Shown piece after piece: positions 6,005 through 6,750 of a stretch of DNA of 6,750 nucleotides (the stretch's first letter is position 1; every line of letters begins with the position of its first letter). Origin of the DNA: an uncultured Butyrivibrio sp. GTDB lineage: Bacteria; Bacillota; Clostridia; Lachnospirales; Lachnospiraceae. Location of the stretch: the NCBI GenBank assembly GCA_947169985.1, contig CAMVRW010000136.1, positions 1 through 6,750 of the forward strand, written 5' to 3'. The notes below the pieces were generated by a model. It did no database searches, had not been told where the DNA came from, and worked only from the letters and a program-made list of their open reading frames with translations. The translations under genes and the position numbers were made by a program.

Positions 6005-6750
6005 ATGGCAAAAACTATGGCAGAGTGGAAGATCGGCGATCCAATGATCAACGAAAACGACTTCTGGCAGGATCCGAATTATAAGGCAGAAGATCCTGAA
6101 AAAGAGAAGATGGTCATTGAGCTGGCTACACTCATCACTGACCGTATGGTCAAGAAACTTACAAAGAAGATCAACAACCATGATCCAGAGTACTGGATGC
6201 TTGATCGTGTTCTTAACAAGGAACAGGTTAAGTTCTGTCTTAGCTTCAAAAAGACTCGTGTTCCTTATTCAATTCCTGAGCTTGCTCAGATGAACAACAT
6301 GTCTGAGGAAGAGTGCACAAAGATGGTTCACGACCTCAGATTCATCGGTATTATTGAGCAGAACAGAGCTAAGACACCTGACAAGCACCTTCAGTACGAG
6401 CTTCCTATTTTCGTACCAGGATCTGCTGAGTTCATGATGATGCAGGATAAGATCACTGATGAACATCCTGAGATGGCAACATTCTTCAACCTCATGACAC
6501 AGCTTCCACTTCAGGGTGTAACTGAGATGGTTCCTCCCGGAGGTGCAGGTGTAGGTATGCACGTTATTCCTGTTGAGAAGGCTATCTCTCTTGAGAATCA
6601 GTCAGTTCCTGTTGAGCACCTTTCACGCTGGATCGACATGTATGACAAGTATGGTATTTCCGAGTGCTCTTGCCGTAAGCAGCAGGCAATGAGAGGCGAG
6701 GGAAGCGGTGAGATCCGTGGTGACTACTGTATCGGTATGGGCGACATGGC
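6005..6750 (+). CDS. Probable iron-sulfur/flavin redox protein, N-terminal part with winged-helix-like segment (cut by window end)
   Basis: The frame stays open from ATG 6005 to the window end, giving 248 residues without a stop. AAGGGG at 5991-5996 supports this start over the ATG four codons later. Residues 30-80 look helical and charged, with no signal peptide or membrane segment, so the protein is cytoplasmic. Residues 87-118 (YSIPELAQMNNMSEEE, then MVHDLRFIGIIE) resemble a winged-helix fold. A cysteine motif follows at 220-248: ECSCRKQ with C221 and C223, then GEGSGEIRGDYC with C242 and IGMGDM. From memory, similar N-terminal regions occur in large clostridial proteins annotated as FAD-dependent or pyridine-nucleotide-disulfide oxidoreductases with Fe-S clusters. 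The flavin domains would lie beyond the window, so the enzyme activity is unproven. Codon use resembles oppD and oppF. No functional link to peptide uptake is evident. Confidence 0.6.
   Translation, partial: MAKTMAEWKIGDPMINENDFWQDPNYKAEDPEKEKMVIELATLITDRMVKKLTKKINNHDPEYWMLDRVLNKEQVKFCLSFKKTRVPYSIPELAQMNNMSEEECTKMVHDLRFIGIIEQNRAKTPDKHLQYELPIFVPGSAEFMMMQDKITDEHPEMATFFNLMTQLPLQGVTEMVPPGGAGVGMHVIPVEKAISLENQSVPVEHLSRWIDMYDKYGISECSCRKQQAMRGEGSGEIRGDYCIGMGDM

Noticed and set aside
5891..6562. Two minus-strand open frames (5891-6181 and 6269-6562) over the start of the last gene
   Set aside because: The plus-strand frame from 6005 has a good ribosome binding site, is uninterrupted for 248 codons and gives a protein-like sequence. 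The minus-strand frames are its antisense shadows.

Overview
The window looks like part of a low-to-moderate-GC Firmicutes chromosome, most likely from a Lachnospiraceae/Butyrivibrio-type clostridium. This rests on strong AGGAGG-like ribosome binding sites, codon choice (AGA, CTT, ACA, TCA, GTT) and the style of the proteins. I infer the taxon from recall of protein style; it is not proven by a marker gene.

Almost all of the window is one plus-strand operon for an oligopeptide/dipeptide ABC importer in the order oppA-oppB-oppC-oppD-oppF. It opens inside oppA, the extracellular substrate-binding protein, of which the C-terminal part remains (3-1001). A 123-bp spacer follows. It holds an AT-rich 23-bp dyad, a candidate extended -10 promoter and a GC-rich hairpin followed by T-runs. 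The permeases oppB (1125-2111) and oppC (2129-3787) and the ATPases oppD (3794-4933) and oppF (4930-5940) are then packed with 17-bp and 6-bp gaps and a 4-bp overlap. The binding protein would catch peptides outside the cell and pass them to the OppB/OppC channel, and OppD/OppF would power uptake by ATP hydrolysis. The hairpin after oppA fits the common arrangement in which the binding protein is made in excess over the membrane complex.

After a 64-bp AT-rich spacer with no visible terminator, a second unit begins at 6005. It is the N-terminal part of a protein with a winged-helix-like segment and a cysteine motif that suggests an iron-sulfur or flavin redox protein. It is cut by the window end.

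The main oddity is OppC. It has 552 residues, where the family usually has about 300. The excess is an extracytoplasmic insertion of about 250 residues between TM1 and the conserved HxxGTDxxGxD segment, and I read four degenerate repeats in it (G-x3-F-x2-5-D-G core). Smaller points are a shared six-cysteine C-terminal pattern in both ATPases and a very basic N-terminal extension on OppD. Apart from these, the region is an ordinary peptide-uptake operon. I see no mobile element, CRISPR array, tRNA or rRNA.
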